DNA of 64,000 nt, taken from the NCBI GenBank assembly GCA_033030425.1, contig JAUFSD010000001.1, positions 372,001-436,000 on the forward strand, in the 5' to 3' direction. Under the pieces are notes generated by a model. It saw only the letters and a list, made by a program, of their open reading frames with translations. It did not search any database and had not been told where the DNA came from. The translations under genes and the position numbers were made by a program. This DNA comes from Verpa conica (taxonomy: Eukaryota; Ascomycota; Pezizomycetes; Pezizales; Morchellaceae). How positions within the stretch are numbered: position 1 is the stretch's first letter; each line of letters starts with the position of its first letter. This document shows positions 1 through 12,935 of this stretch, piece after piece.

Positions 1-2237
1 TTGACTAAATAGGAGGCGAGATAGCGACCGGTGAAGAATATAATCATGTACGATAAAAAATGCCTGTGTGTGTGTTCCTAGGGCCAAAACCCTAGTAGTA
101 CGAGTAAGGTTTGTTTGTTATTTAGTCACATTACATGATAGGCTAGTTTCTAATCATATGATTATAGATAGGTAGCTCTGATTTAATAGGTTTCGTTGTA
201 AGTCAATACATATATCTCATAATGTTTGTGCTTGTATAGTTAATTAGTACATATGTTTTGTGCACTTAAAGCTCCATAGTAACTTTTTAGCTAGGATTAC
301 TCGGTTTGGGTATCAGCGGAGGTATTAGTATGGAATATCATGCTCTCTTGGCTCCTTATCTTCATGATAATGGGCCGGATAGGCTTCACATGTTAGAAAA
401 TCCTCGGGAACCTCTCACACACTAACCGAGAGCCCCTTAGTGATACGGTACCGTCTGATTCTAAAGTGCCTTGTGATGATATGCCTAGAGTTGTAGGGAG
501 GGTGTGAGTGAGGGGTGTTGGTGGGTTAAGATAGGGTATGGTTTATGGGAGTTTTTGGTGGAACTTCGTTTAGGGGAGCAATCGCACTTATTGAGATATA
601 TTCTCCTTACGGCGGTGCGGGTGCAGAGATTTCTATCATACGTTTTTTTTATAGTAAGCCGAGTAATCTTCAGGTGTGGGCCAGGTTATTGAGGGAATCA
701 ACTGGAAGATTTAGGGGTATGCAGATCATGGGTGGCGAATAACAGTGAAGATGTAAAGAAGTAGCGAATCTAAGTTTGAGAAGATTCCAATTAAATTGGA
801 GGAGTCGTAAGAGATAGAAGGTTAGAATTTCTAGCTTATTGCCGTGTTGTGTTGATAACATGCTGTAGTGATTAATACCACTAGATCGGTAAAAGTAGAG
901 GTAACCTACATATCTTATTTCAGACCCCCACGCTTTCGGTATACTCCATAGTCTAAAAGACATTTTTTTTCTTTTCTTATGGTATTTACGCGGCCCGTGC
1001 ACCTAGCATTTTCATAAAGAAGTTGAGCAAGATAGTATTTTCTCAGCTCATCTTCGCACAAAATCTGATCTATTAATGTCGTTTTCTTGGAGTCATTATC
1101 GTATGCGCGGTTTAATTCTCACTTAGCGAAAGGTCAGCTGGGATAAGATAATATAGGTATTATAGTAGGTTTTGGTTAGTGAGTTATTTCCTTGGCTGAG
1201 CGGCTGACCCTAACCTTCATTCCTAAAACATTCTTAGTGGGAGTATCATTCAATAACGACCCGAGGCCGTCGCGAAGGTCAATAATATAGATAGCGAGGC
1301 GATATTTGCCATAATTTGAGCGTATAATTTGAGTGCATAAGTACTTGATCATAGTTTTTATGTTATAGGAATATATGTAGGAAAGGTAAACTAGTTTCAA
1401 CAGTAGATATTTGTACATAAGAACTTTGTGGCAGGGGACTCGAACACCAGGAATCAACAGGATATATAACGGCTGAAGTCTGATCAAGGTAGATTATTCC
1501 CGTACGCTTGGAACAAAGTATTGGAGTTATGCTAGGAATATTTTTCGAGAATAGGCTCTTAAAAACCCCTTTTATTAATAGGCTTTTAAACGGACGAGGT
1601 GTTAATTGTTTAAGTACCTGGCAGCACTTTTTTATGTTTTTTTTATTATAGATATTGACCGTAGTTCATTGCTGAGAGGTGATAAATGAGCACGAAAAGA
1701 CTCTAACCCCTCTTGAAGCCTGGGGTTAGGTATGTATAAATTAAGGATTCTCTAGAAGTAGTTTCTGGTATTGATAATTGTATGTTCTGGGGCTATCAGT
1801 TTTGGAGGCCACCATATATACATAGCAGAGGATAAGCCAGTCTACTGCGATGGGGTCATTGTTAAAATCAACACCCTTTGTAACTCCTCTCAAAGGATGT
1901 GTTCATTATATATTACCTCTCTATAGGATTTCCTAGTTAAGCACTGAAGCGTTGAATTAGGAAAAATCCCGCATGCATACCTAGTTCAAAGTCACCATTT
2001 AATTAATATGGTACTCAGAGTAGTGAATTAGAGGATTAAAGTTAGAGTAAAGACTTATTTAGAAAGAGAGTTACGAGGTATAACAAAGAAGGAAGCTGGT
2101 ATCATGATGTTATACAAAAACCTTAGATTACGGGGAGATATTAGTTAGCTGGGAAAACAGGAGATGAGGCCAGTACGGAGTAGAGCCAGGAGTTGTAGGT
2201 ATAGTGGTCCTTTCACCAGGGCTGAGTGCCACTAGTC
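1..2237. other. AT-rich spacer, no gene seen
   Basis: Only short open frames lacking recognisable protein features occur here, on both strands. The sequence is AT-rich with many stop codons and TA-rich patches. I see no tRNA, tandem array or clear mobile element. Confidence 0.5.
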
Positions 2238-2828
2238 TTAAGCTAGTGAGACAAAAAGTTTCACTTTATGGCTACTCCTCAATCCTTCACCGACCTTTCC
2301 TCCAATATCCATTGCCCTAAGACTGGCGAGAGCGTCATCCCAAGCCTCTTTATTAGGCTGTAGCTCCTTTGAGATGCTGTTGCGTTTCGTAGTGACAATT
2401 TTGAGGCGGACAATATTCTCTCTACTTGGAATCCCAAGCACTTGAAGAAGTCCTTCCTCAACGAATCTTTGAAAAGATTGATAGTCAGGGTAGTAGAGAC
2501 GGATTGTTTGACCAACAATGGCGGTAGGGTAAATTTGCTGGACGCGGGTAGCGTCTCTGATCTTCACCTGGAAACAGATATTCGAAGGGAGCGTGCTGGC
2601 GTATGCGGCGTAAGCTAGAGTATTGTAGATTGGCATAATGATGATTTCAGGAAGTATCCCGTTGGTGACAGTTTCTTCGTATATTTCAGCTTCACTGAGC
2701 TCCTCTCCGCTAGTGATAGGATCCTGGGCCTCATCAAGAATTTCGAAGCTCGGACTATACCCTCTAGCATATCTTCCAGAGTCCCTACTATAATCGAAAC
2801 TCATCTCTTCTTGATAAAGATTATTCAT
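2238..2828 (-). CDS. Hypothetical protein, single exon, 196 aa
   Basis: An intronless frame starts at an ATG (MNNLYQEEMSF) and runs 196 codons to a TAA-type stop. The first 60 residues are acidic and polar (a run of Glu/Asp/Ser around residues 30-52). After that comes a more hydrophobic region with alternating beta-like segments (EIIIMPIYNTLAYAAYAS; NICFQVKIRDATR; TIRLYYPDYQSF). The C-terminus is Lys/Arg-rich. No signal peptide or membrane span is visible and I do not recognise the family. Length and composition favour a real gene, but the lack of introns and of a known domain leaves doubt. Confidence 0.5.
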   Translation of the reverse strand: MNNLYQEEMSFDYSRDSGRYARGYSPSFEILDEAQDPITSGEELSEAEIYEETVTNGILPEIIIMPIYNTLAYAAYASTLPSNICFQVKIRDATRVQQIYPTAIVGQTIRLYYPDYQSFQRFVEEGLLQVLGIPSRENIVRLKIVTTKRNSISKELQPNKEAWDDALASLRAMDIGGKVGEGLRSSHKVKLFVSLA

Positions 2829-5218
2829 TTTGGTTATTGGGTTTTCTGGTTTATTCTAAGGTATAATACCAAACGTGATGGGGAGTGATGGTTCTGTAGT
2901 GGCCCTGGTAATGTTAATATCTACTGTTGTAGAAAAGTGTTTTTGTAAGTGGTGGCCTTCTCCTAGGTAAAATTCTGTGTAATAAGTGGGAATTATCGGA
3001 GGTGAATGATTGAAGGTGAAGCGGATGCCTCCTGGTGGGGTTTTATGAATTTGTGGGTCCTTGGCGCTTCAAAGATTTGTGACTGCAATCTTCCAATGCT
3101 AGATTGACTATCTGATCGATTAAGATTAGGGTTTTGATCGAGCTGCCCACCTTTTTTTTTCAAGAACCGGTAGCACGAATACATGTATTCCATTACGTAT
3201 AGGCGAGCTCACCTCTGCTGACATGTCTCAGATCTATAAACGGGTATTAAATTTAATTGTTTATCAGCAGCTTATAAATATTCTAGAATTACTTTATGGC
3301 TTTACTCTAAACTTCTGCTTTGTATATCACTCCCTGCCTCGATGATTGTGTATTATGATATTTGTGTTCTCTCCCATCTATTTCGATTGGACCCGACTCT
3401 CACTTTGCATTGGCCTTGGGATAGGATTTCTCTGTAAGCTTTGGATAAATTGAGTTTTAGCAAGTTCCTCTGTGGCTTGGGGTCACCGATTTTTAAAGCT
3501 TCGAATGGTTGGCTTTAGTACCCAGGGCTACTGTATAGATGTGTCGTTGAGATTACAGATTCTCTTACTTTCTTAGGTGGGTGTCCCATGATCGCGGCCT
3601 GCCTTGGCGCGGTCGCCAGCTCTATGCTGATATCGGCATTATTAAAAGTCTATCAGATGTCAAAATAATTGCTCTACGCTTCTCCTTAAAGTTTCTGGGT
3701 ATGATGTTAGCTATGTAGAATTATGCTTGTGCTCGCTCTAGTCTTTCTATTTATTCATTTACTCCTCACATCCTTCCTGCTGCGAGTTAGAAGTAGACGG
3801 AGGAAACCTAGTTCACATACAGTGACTGCTTTCAAGCCGTTTCTAGCCTTTACCGAAACTACTCATGCTCTTGAGACATTTAAAGTTGGATTAAAACTTG
3901 TATAAGCCTAAACCAAACTTTTGAGTAGTTCTGGTTTTTGTTTGCTGTCCACCAATTGCAGAATTAGCCCCCCACGTCGATCGAAAGAATACCAAGAGTT
4001 TGGGTAGATCAATGCCTTTTCGGGGAGGGGGATTGCTAGTGAGACTCAAAGGCTGACTGTGGAAATCTAATATGTGAGCTCTCTTAATCGCTGCAAATCG
4101 AATCTCATAACCGGATAAAAATCGTGTGTTTGGCTTTGTCAGCCTTTGGCCCAACACTGAAGAGCTGTCTTGAGATGAGGAGTTACCTGCCGATAGGCAT
4201 GAAAAGAGATCAACTACTAGCTCAAGGAGGCTAGTGGAAGATCGGGGCGCGTATCAAGGTAGTATTAGTATATCTGGCATGTGGACCAGGACGTGTGGCA
4301 AAGAAACAGTTTAGGGGTCGTTAAGACAGTTTCAGTAGGGCATTGCAGGTATGAACGCCTGCCGGGCGGTCGGGTTTGGAGTAGGATCGGACATATATGT
4401 ATGGAACGGGTTCATTGATACTTATGACTAGTCCTAGGCCGAAGCTCTATTATTTTATAATCCTTTGTAGATGTAAGTCCGGCTTGGGCCTTGAGGAGCA
4501 CTGGGTTCATTCCGTAATGTTAATACGGAGGTTCTGGGGCTGAGGTACATGTATATCGGTGCCAGGTAACCTTGCGGGCTGGGGAACAAAACTCGAATAG
4601 ATTCAAACAGTTACATAAATATGAAAGCTAACCATGATTCACAAAGTGAGCCAACTAAGACAATTCTTTCAAGTGCGAGATACTTGTTATAATATTTGTT
4701 CCATATGACTATGATTAGTTTTGCTCATATTGTTTCTAAGCGCTTCGATTCCGGTCACATATATGCTAGCGCGTTGTTCACACATCAACCTACAAAATTC
4801 TATGGTCGTTACCCAGCTGTATGCACGCCATCATGCTTCCGCCACCCCTTCTGGAGATGGCTTCTAGATCTGCAAGGTGTTAAGCGAGCTTGAGCCAATC
4901 TTAGCTTCGGCAGATCGCCGCTAGTCTAGATCCGAGCCTTGGCTACCTGGATCGGATTAGAGACTCTTAAGATAGGGAGTAGTAATCAATTAAGTGCAAT
5001 CATAGATTAAGCATCATCGGCTATCAGTATACTACTTGTGGATCTTCCTGCTGATAGTAATGTGTTCTAACCCCGCATCTCCTGGACGGATGCAAAAAAG
5101 CCGGCTGTATCAAGAAGCGTCATGACTGTAAAAAAACAAGTTTAAAGGTTGCTATCCTGCCACTTTACCTAGATTTAGCTAGTATCAAGAGTTGGAAACA
5201 TACTTACTACAGATTAGA
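2829..5218. other. Spacer between hypothetical gene and P450
   Basis: About 2.4 kb in which the open frames are at most about 90 codons and resemble no family. The stretch at 3590-3620 is locally GC-rich. Nothing here can be called a gene with support. Confidence 0.45.
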
Positions 5219-7237
5219 ATGGCACTGTATCAATTCCAGTCCTTTGAGTTTGGGTGGGCCATACTACTACCCGTGGCCCTGCTTTACCTATTTGGCTGTA
5301 TTTTTCTTGTCCTGTATCGGCTTTTATTTCATCCACTATCTAGATTTCCTGGCCCACGGACGGCAGCGGCTACAGGCTGGTACCGTACCTATTATGATGT
5401 CTGGAAGCAGGGTGAAATGGTAGCCCATGTAGCAGAACTACATCAGAAATATGGTAAGCTGTGATCTGTGAGAGAGTACGAAATTAGATAGGTAGCTAAT
5501 ATAATACATCATAATTAAAGGTCGAATTGTTAGAATTGGGCCTAACCATGTATGGATACCTATTGATGTTCTGCTAAAAGCTTTGTGAATAGCTCATTAA
5601 CTTGTATCAAACTTAGCTTCATTTCAGCGAGCCTTCGGTATATCAGACTATATATAATAATAATACTAAGCTCCTAAAAGACCCCGAACAATACGCAGCC
5701 TTTGATTCCACCGGGTCTGTTTTCGGATATATCAACCCACACGCAGCTAAAGGCCGACGAGATGTTTTAAGCCCACTGTTCTCACACAGAACAATAAAAT
5801 CAATGCAGGGATTGGTTGCAGAGAAGGTGGGTAATTTCCAACTCCATATAACTATTCTTAATGTTGAATATATTTAGTTTGACAAACTCTGCGACAAACT
5901 TGAAGAGCACAATTTTTCTGGAAAAGCCGTGAATCTTTCCTCGGCATTCCGGTCCACAACCGTTGACATAATCATGACCTTTTGTTTCGCACAATGCATG
6001 GATGCATTGGATCATCCAGGATTTAAAGCCCCAGTATTGCAAGGCATGCGGACCACGTTGAAAATGTTTCAGCTATTCAAGCACTTTCCGTTAATAAGAC
6101 TGTCTGTCCTGAATATCCCCAAACCTCTATTGATGATAAGTTCCGACGTGGCTGGATATGTGGATCTTTCACGGGTATATATCTACCAAATCTATTGATG
6201 GTAAATGTAAGGATATCAGCTGACTAAACTTCCTACAGAACCTAGAGGGACAACTGGAAAACTTCCTATCAAATCCCTCTGACCTTAAAAACACTCCGCA
6301 TCCAATTATCTACAGCCGTCTTCTCGATCCCAATGTAAAAGGGGCTTCTGACGCCCCTGTGACACGGAGAGGCCTTCTTCAGGAGGCCAATGTCATGCTA
6401 TTTGCTGGAGCCGATACCGTTGCAATTACCCTCTCAGTAGGGATATTTCATGTTTTAGATAATCCGGCTATTCATGAGAAACTACTCACCGAGTTGATGC
6501 AAGCATGGCCGAACTTACAGGAGACCCCGACATATGAGGATCTTGAGAAACTACCATATCTGGTACGTAAAAGAATCTCTACGAGTTGTTTTCCATTCTG
6601 ATAATCTAGACCGCTGTTATTAAGGAAAGCTTAAGGATTGGAGGCGGGGTCGTGTCTCCACTTGGAAGGGTGGTACCAGCTACAGGAATGATGATTGATG
6701 GGGAATCAATCCCAGGTGGGGTATAGTAGCCTTGGCGAAGGATTCTTTTCCATGAAGGATTTTCAACTAACGGTGGCTCGTTAGACCGTAGTTGCGATGA
6801 ACTCCGTTATAGTACACAGTAATGAGAATATCTTCCCTAATAGTCAAAGATTTATTCCGGAGCGCTGGCTACAACCAAATGCCAAGGAACTTGAAAAGTA
6901 TCTTGTTTCTTTCTCTAAGGGGCAGAGACAATGTTTGGGAATCAAGTAAGAGCATCTACCGTAATTTATATAACCGATGTAGGCTAACTAGAACCCTCTT
7001 TATAGTCTTGGATACTGTGAACTGTACCTTGGTCTTGCAAGACTCTTTCGTAGATTTGAGTTGAGATTGGATGGAAAGACGTATGTTTAACTTTCGCTCT
7101 TGGTACTTATGTGGGTTCGATATAGTTGTTAACGTGAACTGCTTTCTAGTGAGAAGGATATGCTATGGAAAGACTACTTTGTTCCCCTCTTTCCCCAGGA
7201 CCATTTATACGGGTTTGTAAAACGGAGGATATCTTGA
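5219..7237 (+). CDS. Cytochrome P450 monooxygenase, 9 exons, 504 aa
   Basis: Membrane-anchored heme-thiolate monooxygenase. Exons: 5219-5453, 5521-5549, 5632-5826, 5878-6174, 6239-6562, 6610-6720, 6785-6945, 7006-7080, 7150-7237; the sum is 505 codons in frame. The true start is the ATG at 5219. An N-terminal membrane helix (about residues 10-35) is followed by the proline-rich hinge HPLSRFPGPR. The I-helix oxygen-binding motif AGADT lies at residues 308-312, the K-helix ESLR at 366-369, PERW at 422-425, and the heme loop FSKGQRQCLG at 440-449 with Cys447 as the thiolate ligand. All diagnostic motifs are intact. The splice between exons 2 and 3 is least certain, because a few residues usually found after RIGPN are missing. 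The sequence resembles fungal trichodiene-oxygenase-like P450s, but the substrate cannot be read. No biosynthetic core gene is adjacent. Confidence 0.9.
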
Positions 7238-7953
7238 TTTTTTACTCCCTCGACCTGTACTATATACCGCCATGCGTATATGAATACATATATATATAGA
7301 TACTAGAGTAGAACTCCTAGTTATCTAAAAGCTGGATGGCCCAGCTGTGTTTATCGTATTCTAGAAAGTCTATTTGATGGGTTAACGCGATACATGATTT
7401 TTTGTACTTTTGGGAGCGCAGGGAACTTGAACATTTTATGTATTAATTTTTACATGTGTATGAATCACATTGGTTTGATCATGCATTGAAGGCTTGTTTA
7501 TATATGTACTTACATGTATTTATGTACATTGCGTCGTTGCCATGGTGAAGGCGAGTGATTGTTTATGAAGTGCCGCTAGAAGCCCAGCTGACCTGTAAAA
7601 GTTTGGATGTAGAAAGGCAGCCCACTTTCATCCTCTTATTGTCTACACCTCAACTTTTCGTTTGCTATCTCAAAAACCCATCTAGACTACTTTGAGAAGA
7701 CGAAGCATCAGCAAAAGCCATCTATCAAACAGATCCAATCGCATCCTACTTTCTCATCTAGATCTAGTCTGAGCTTGCCGAGGTTCCGGAGGCGTCTTGC
7801 ATAGTTTGAGAATTCAGCATCTTGCAGCTGTTTGGGTATCGTTTTTGTAGCCATCATCGATATCTTTGGATAGTTTGGCTGGGATCTGGTTCTTATAACC
7901 TCTGATTACAGCCTCTCAAGCTCAAAGAACAAGTATCTCCTTTCTGTCAATTT
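7238..7953. other. Spacer with kinase promoter region
   Basis: This separates the P450 stop from the kinase start. It holds TA-rich stretches around 7280-7300 and an 18-bp word (7327-7344) that recurs at 34555-34572 behind the GH74 gene. The pyrimidine-rich tract before 7953 is typical of fungal 5' leaders. Confidence 0.4.
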
Positions 7954-9702
7954 ATGATGCCTAATAAGACCCTTCAATCATACGAAGAGCTCGGGAAGAT
8001 AGGTAATGCTCTCTCACACTAGGGGAACCTATCTCCAAAGCTTTTGGAGAATTATATTGGCTGACTCTTTCGAAGGTGAGGGTGGTTTTGGACAAGTGTT
8101 TAAAGTGAGGTCTAAAGGAAATAACAAGGTAGAAATCTTGCTTCTGTCTTTTATTAGTCTAAAGTCTTAATTGCATCGGAATTTAGATATACGCAAGGAA
8201 ACAAATTCATTGGGGGGCAATGGCACCCAAGATGAGGAAGATTTTGCGAGATGAAGTTAGGCTTCTGTTGACGATTAAACACCCTAATCTTGTAGAATAC
8301 AAGGAAGCTGTTGACGACGCCAAAAATGAGACACTTCACATGTAAGTTGTGCCTTAATATTATCTACGTTTTGGGTGGAGGGCATTCGCTAAGAGGTGAT
8401 ACTTGTAGTTATATGGAGTATTGTGCATTCGGAGATCTCAAACAATACATCCATAGAGCTGCTCAAGATAAGAAATTGATACCAGAGGAAAAATTGTGGT
8501 CTATTCTAGAACAGCTAGTCATGGCATTGTTTCGGTGTCATAATGGGTACAATCACCACAGAGACCTAGCGGGAGCACATGGTAGTATTCTTTATGGTGA
8601 TGGGTTCCGATTCTACCATCGCGATCTAAAACCAGACAATAGTAAGCCTCATACACAACTACTTCGTATCATGGAGATCATCTAACATCAAACGATAGTA
8701 TTTATTGGCGGCTCTGCCTGCTCTATCAAGCTTGGGGACTTTGGCTTATGTGGCCTCCTTGAACCGGGAGAGCGCATGCGTTCTACGTTTGTTGGCACTT
8801 ATCCCTACATGTCCCCAGAGTTGTTAAACAACAAGACCTATTCCGAGAAGTCTGAGATATGGGGTTTAGGATGCATTCTCCACGAACTGGCAACCCAGGA
8901 TGTAACATTCTCCCCTAAGGGCACAGATAATAGCGAAATATATGGACTGATCTCAACCGGCTGGTACCCCCCGATCCCAGAGTCTTATTCGAGTGACTTC
9001 CAGAAAATTATCCAGGCTTTTTTTACCCTAGACCCAGAGAAGAGACCAGGGATGCAAGATATTGCGAACCACCCTTGTGTAGTGAAGGCCCGTGGCGAGC
9101 GGCAGCTGAGAATGGAACAGAAAAAGTGGGACGGAACCTTTTCACAGAAACTTCGTGCTTTAGAGGCTCAGCATCAAGCAAGCATCACTGAACTTCAGAA
9201 GCACAAGAAGCTTATCAATTTTCTAGAGGAATCTCTACGGGCTCAGCAGGCTCGTATGGATCGCCTAGAGGTGACTATGAGACAAAACGAAGAGACCCAA
9301 CACAAAAATGCTACGGAGGTCTTGTCAAAAGCGTGGGAAATTCTTAGTTCAAAACTGAAGGACAAGAAAGGGAGACTAGTAAGAAGGGAGAAAAGACTGA
9401 AGCAACGAGAGACTTTGCTATCTCTGAGTCAGGTGGTACCTGCTACAGAACTCGATGATATAAGATATCAGTTACTGAGGCAAAAGATCTCGAGTAGGCC
9501 CCAAGTCACCCCCGACGCGGCGGTTTTTAAAGAACCTGGAAAGATGGGAAAGGTTATAGGCGTCGACAAAAAAAAAGAGGAGTTTGTGAGGGAGGAGGGG
9601 CTAGTGAAAGATATGGAAGAGGAGGCGGAAGGGTACGAGACAGAAGTAGGCTATAGTGGGGGGGGGACGATCCAGAATGGGGGCACATACGCACTAAAGT
9701 GA
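7954..9702 (+). CDS. NIMA/NEK-like serine/threonine protein kinase, 497 aa
   Basis: Exons 7954-8002, 8076-8128, 8187-8341, 8409-8641 and 8699-9702 join in frame to 498 codons. The protein kinase domain occupies residues 10 to about 270: Gly-loop GEGGFG 17-22, catalytic Lys39 (ARKQ), C-helix Glu57 (RDEV), hinge MEYCAFGDL, catalytic loop HRDLKPDN 156-163, DFG 177-179, activation segment GTYPYMSPE. The hinge-to-LGDFGL pattern and N-terminal kinase with a long charged coiled coil (about residues 280-420) match the NIMA/NEK family, which controls mitotic entry and spindle or septum functions in fungi. A 20-residue segment before the catalytic loop carries an extra HHRDL (135-139). The C-terminus is acidic and Gly-rich. 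The ATG at 7954 is followed directly by a second ATG. Confidence 0.88.
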
Positions 9703-11474
9703 GTTCTGAATAATCATATGGATTGGACTGACAGTGATACTGGGAATTTTGAGGTCTGACCTTATTTTTTCAATACATTAAGTTAGTTACGGAGGTGCCT
9801 TGCGCGATACTGTGGACTGAAATCTCCTGAAACAATACTGGGCTTAGATCTTAAAATTCCTTGAGTGGCCCGAGTCTGCAGCGACTACTAGGTATATTAT
9901 AATCTATTTGAATATTTTGGTAGTTAACAGGGTGGTTGTCCGGGCAACACCAAAGTATTCCCGCGATCGCTGGAAATAAAAGTGATCGACATAAATTAAG
10001 CGAAATGGGATGCATATTTTTATTAGTCAGAGCCCCTAATAATTCAGTCCTACATAGCGGTGCCGTATAAGTCATATTTTTTGGCGCTCTCTCATTAATT
10101 TGCACATTAAAGCCTCAATTCAATAGTGATACGAATATAGTAATGCTGGAATATCCCTAACTAGGCTGAGCCTAGTTTTTTCTAGTTTCTGTTTAATCGT
10201 TATCGTTTTGTCTTCTAAGCGTGAGTTTAAGATTAACCCGAATAAGATAATAACCTGTAGTGATTTAGTTAAGAGTTCAGTACCAAATTTTGTTCTAAGA
10301 TTTTTGGGTATTCTATAAAGTAAAAAAATATTAAAGTAATTGACTCGCCTAGGTCACATCTTCTAACCTATTGCGGGTTATATATATATATCTCTGTAGA
10401 CTTAAGGTATTTGTATTTCACAGGGATTATTATAACGTGGAAGCTGCGTTCCCTATCGATTTTTGATATAGATATCATTGAGGGATCTAGGTTTTCGAAG
10501 TTAAGATTGATAGAAATTTTGATGTCTATAACTCTTCGAACTTATCCTTGGATTGTGAATTGCTATTGGTGTTATTTTCCTTAAGACATCTCCGGATGGC
10601 TCTTTACATATCCAGTATCAAAATATGGGGTTGACCCAGGTTTTTAGTTTCGCTTACTCGGTCGTATGATTCTTGTTAAGTACTATTATAGTATCTGGAT
10701 ATGAGCTGTTGAAGTTTCTTAGGATCCTACTTTAGCTACAGGATCTCTATGACTTTCCTCTGAGCCCTTATTGGAGCCTTTACCCTATATACCTGATCGG
10801 GAAACTTGTAAATCATAGATATGTCCTATTCTTAGTAATTCTCAACTAACTTTGTAATTTTTAGGGTAACATAAAGAAATTTAGCTATATGCACCAGCCT
10901 GGTGAACCGGGAGAAAATCTTCATGACTAGTGTTGGTAAATGATCAATGAAGGTTACAAAACTCATAGAGTATGCACCCGGTTGGCTAGATGTCAGAAAA
11001 CGCAGGCTATAGCCCTCCTGTGAGAATTTCGAGTGTTTTATAGGCTGTAATAATTGACTGTTCGTTATGCCTTCCAACATGTTAGTTTTTAACGAGAGTG
11101 GGGGGGGGGTGTATTAAGCTTAACAGGGCTTTCATCCTGTCAACTAGACTAAAAATCCGTCAACTTTCTCTAGATGGTTGAAATGATCTATGTGTGCTTT
11201 TTTTTAGCTGTTCAATATACCCTAGGTAACCTCATGTTGTATAATCTGTTCTTCGCTAGAAAGAACTAGGTGGTTTACTGTTTTAGCTAGAGAAATCTAG
11301 TTGTAGTAGTATAAATCCTCTAAGAATCTTCTAGATTGCGTTCTCTGGGATTGATGTATTCTGCTCGCGGCAATAGGGAATTTGTTCTGACAAGGACTTG
11401 GGTTCGTCTTTCAGCATACACCTGAAGTTACATTCGATAATCGTGGCCTGTTTATTTACAAGAACTGTCCTGTC

Positions 11475-11506
<32 letters not shown>

Positions 11507-12935
11507 ACTCACAAGACAAAGTTTCTGTTGATCCACTTCCAAAAATCTCAAACTACCCGTATATTATTACTTATCCATAGAAAATCGTCTTAGGATATTA
11601 GCCAATGATATGGGTAGGAAAGCACTTGATGAGCAGTCATACATATAAATTACACTTCCTCCTGATATATGGTTTGATAGCTGTCTGATAGATTACCGTG
11701 GATGTTGTACCCTGTTGACGTAGAAGGTTAGAGATGGCTAAAGTTTTATTATGGGATCAGAAAAGGCCAGATGTCAGTAAATAGAGAAGGGTTTCACGTA
11801 CGTAATTTCAATGACGTCCTACATAGACGTAGCCACCGAGAGTTTATCGAGTAGGTATAAATAAATGAACCAGTATCTATAAGCCGTAAAGAGGAGGGGT
11901 AATTGCCAAATACTTAATCTTTAGGATAGGATGAGATGAATTAGACGGGGATTCCGATTCAAGATGTAATGTAGTGAGTTTTCTTTTTGGAGTGTTTTAG
12001 ACTTTGTCTCACTAGGTTAGGTTAGCCCTAGGTGCTAGCGACAGATTGTGCCCTAAATAGATTTAGTTTTTTTTTCCATCTGTATTATGAGCAGAACCAA
12101 CTAGTGTATAATATAAGGATGATGTATTCTTTCCGATATACTAAAGGTTAGCTGGTAAATTCGTAGATACTGGGCTTTAGATGAGTTAGAAATGTAAGTT
12201 TTGGAATTACCTAAAGTAAGGTGACTGTTGATAAAAACGTTCCCTCGTTTCTCGATAAGCAAGAGGTTTAGGACTTACGATTTGTGCTGGAAAATCTCCC
12301 GACTCGCCTATATTGTAAATGGTAATATCTATCTGTATTATGCCTCTTGAAATGGTATTGTACTTACTTTTAGATAGTATTCTCTGGCCCTGTCTGCTAT
12401 CATTCACCAAGTATCCCTCATAGACCAAGGGCCATCTTAGTATATACGGTTAACTAGAACTCTACGAAGGTAATCTATTCCAGCTGGAACAGGGAGACTA
12501 TGCTCCATGTTCCAACTGGAATAGTCTATGTTAATTTGAAATTAGAGGCAGGAATTGGTATTAGCGGTAGTCGACTCGTGATTAGACCTGAAACATATTG
12601 GAACCCATATATTTTTCTCAAATCTCACAAACTTTAGGCATTTTTATAAAGAAAGAACAATTCTCCATTATGACTAGCTAAGCAACCATCAAGGCAGCCT
12701 CAGTGCATGAAAGAGAGTGGCCTATCCGGCCCCATGAACTTCCTCCACAAACTCAAAAGAAAGTCTTATACTAAACACTTTTTTTTCCCTTCCCCCCCCC
12801 CCCTCCCTTCTCCTAGACACACAAAATATTCTATATATACAGTCACCAAAGAAGTCAACCAAACAATCGTCTAAACCCACTGAACCGAGAACCAGGCATC
12901 AAAAGGAGCCCTGGAAGCACGCTTGAACTGGAAAT
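9703..12935. other. 3.2-kb AT-rich spacer
   Basis: No coding sequence can be supported. It contains an A/G-rich microsatellite (AAAAAG units, about 11475-11510), a G-tract at about 11100, a pyrimidine tract (about 12780-12815) and a strong imperfect hairpin at 12475-12524. The open frames are short and look random. Confidence 0.5.
12475..12524. repeat. Imperfect inverted repeat (17-bp arms)
   Basis: Arms CTATTCCAGCTGGAACA (12475-12491) and TGTTCCAACTGGAATAG (12508-12524) are complementary at 16 of 17 positions around a 16-nt loop. It lies about 410 bp beyond the GH6 stop codon, so a role as that gene's terminator is unlikely. A remnant of an inverted-repeat element is possible. Confidence 0.6.

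Noticed and set aside
5192..5218. Upstream start of the P450 at 5192
   Set aside because: The codon is TTG, not ATG. The in-frame ATG at 5219 gives a normal P450 N-terminus.
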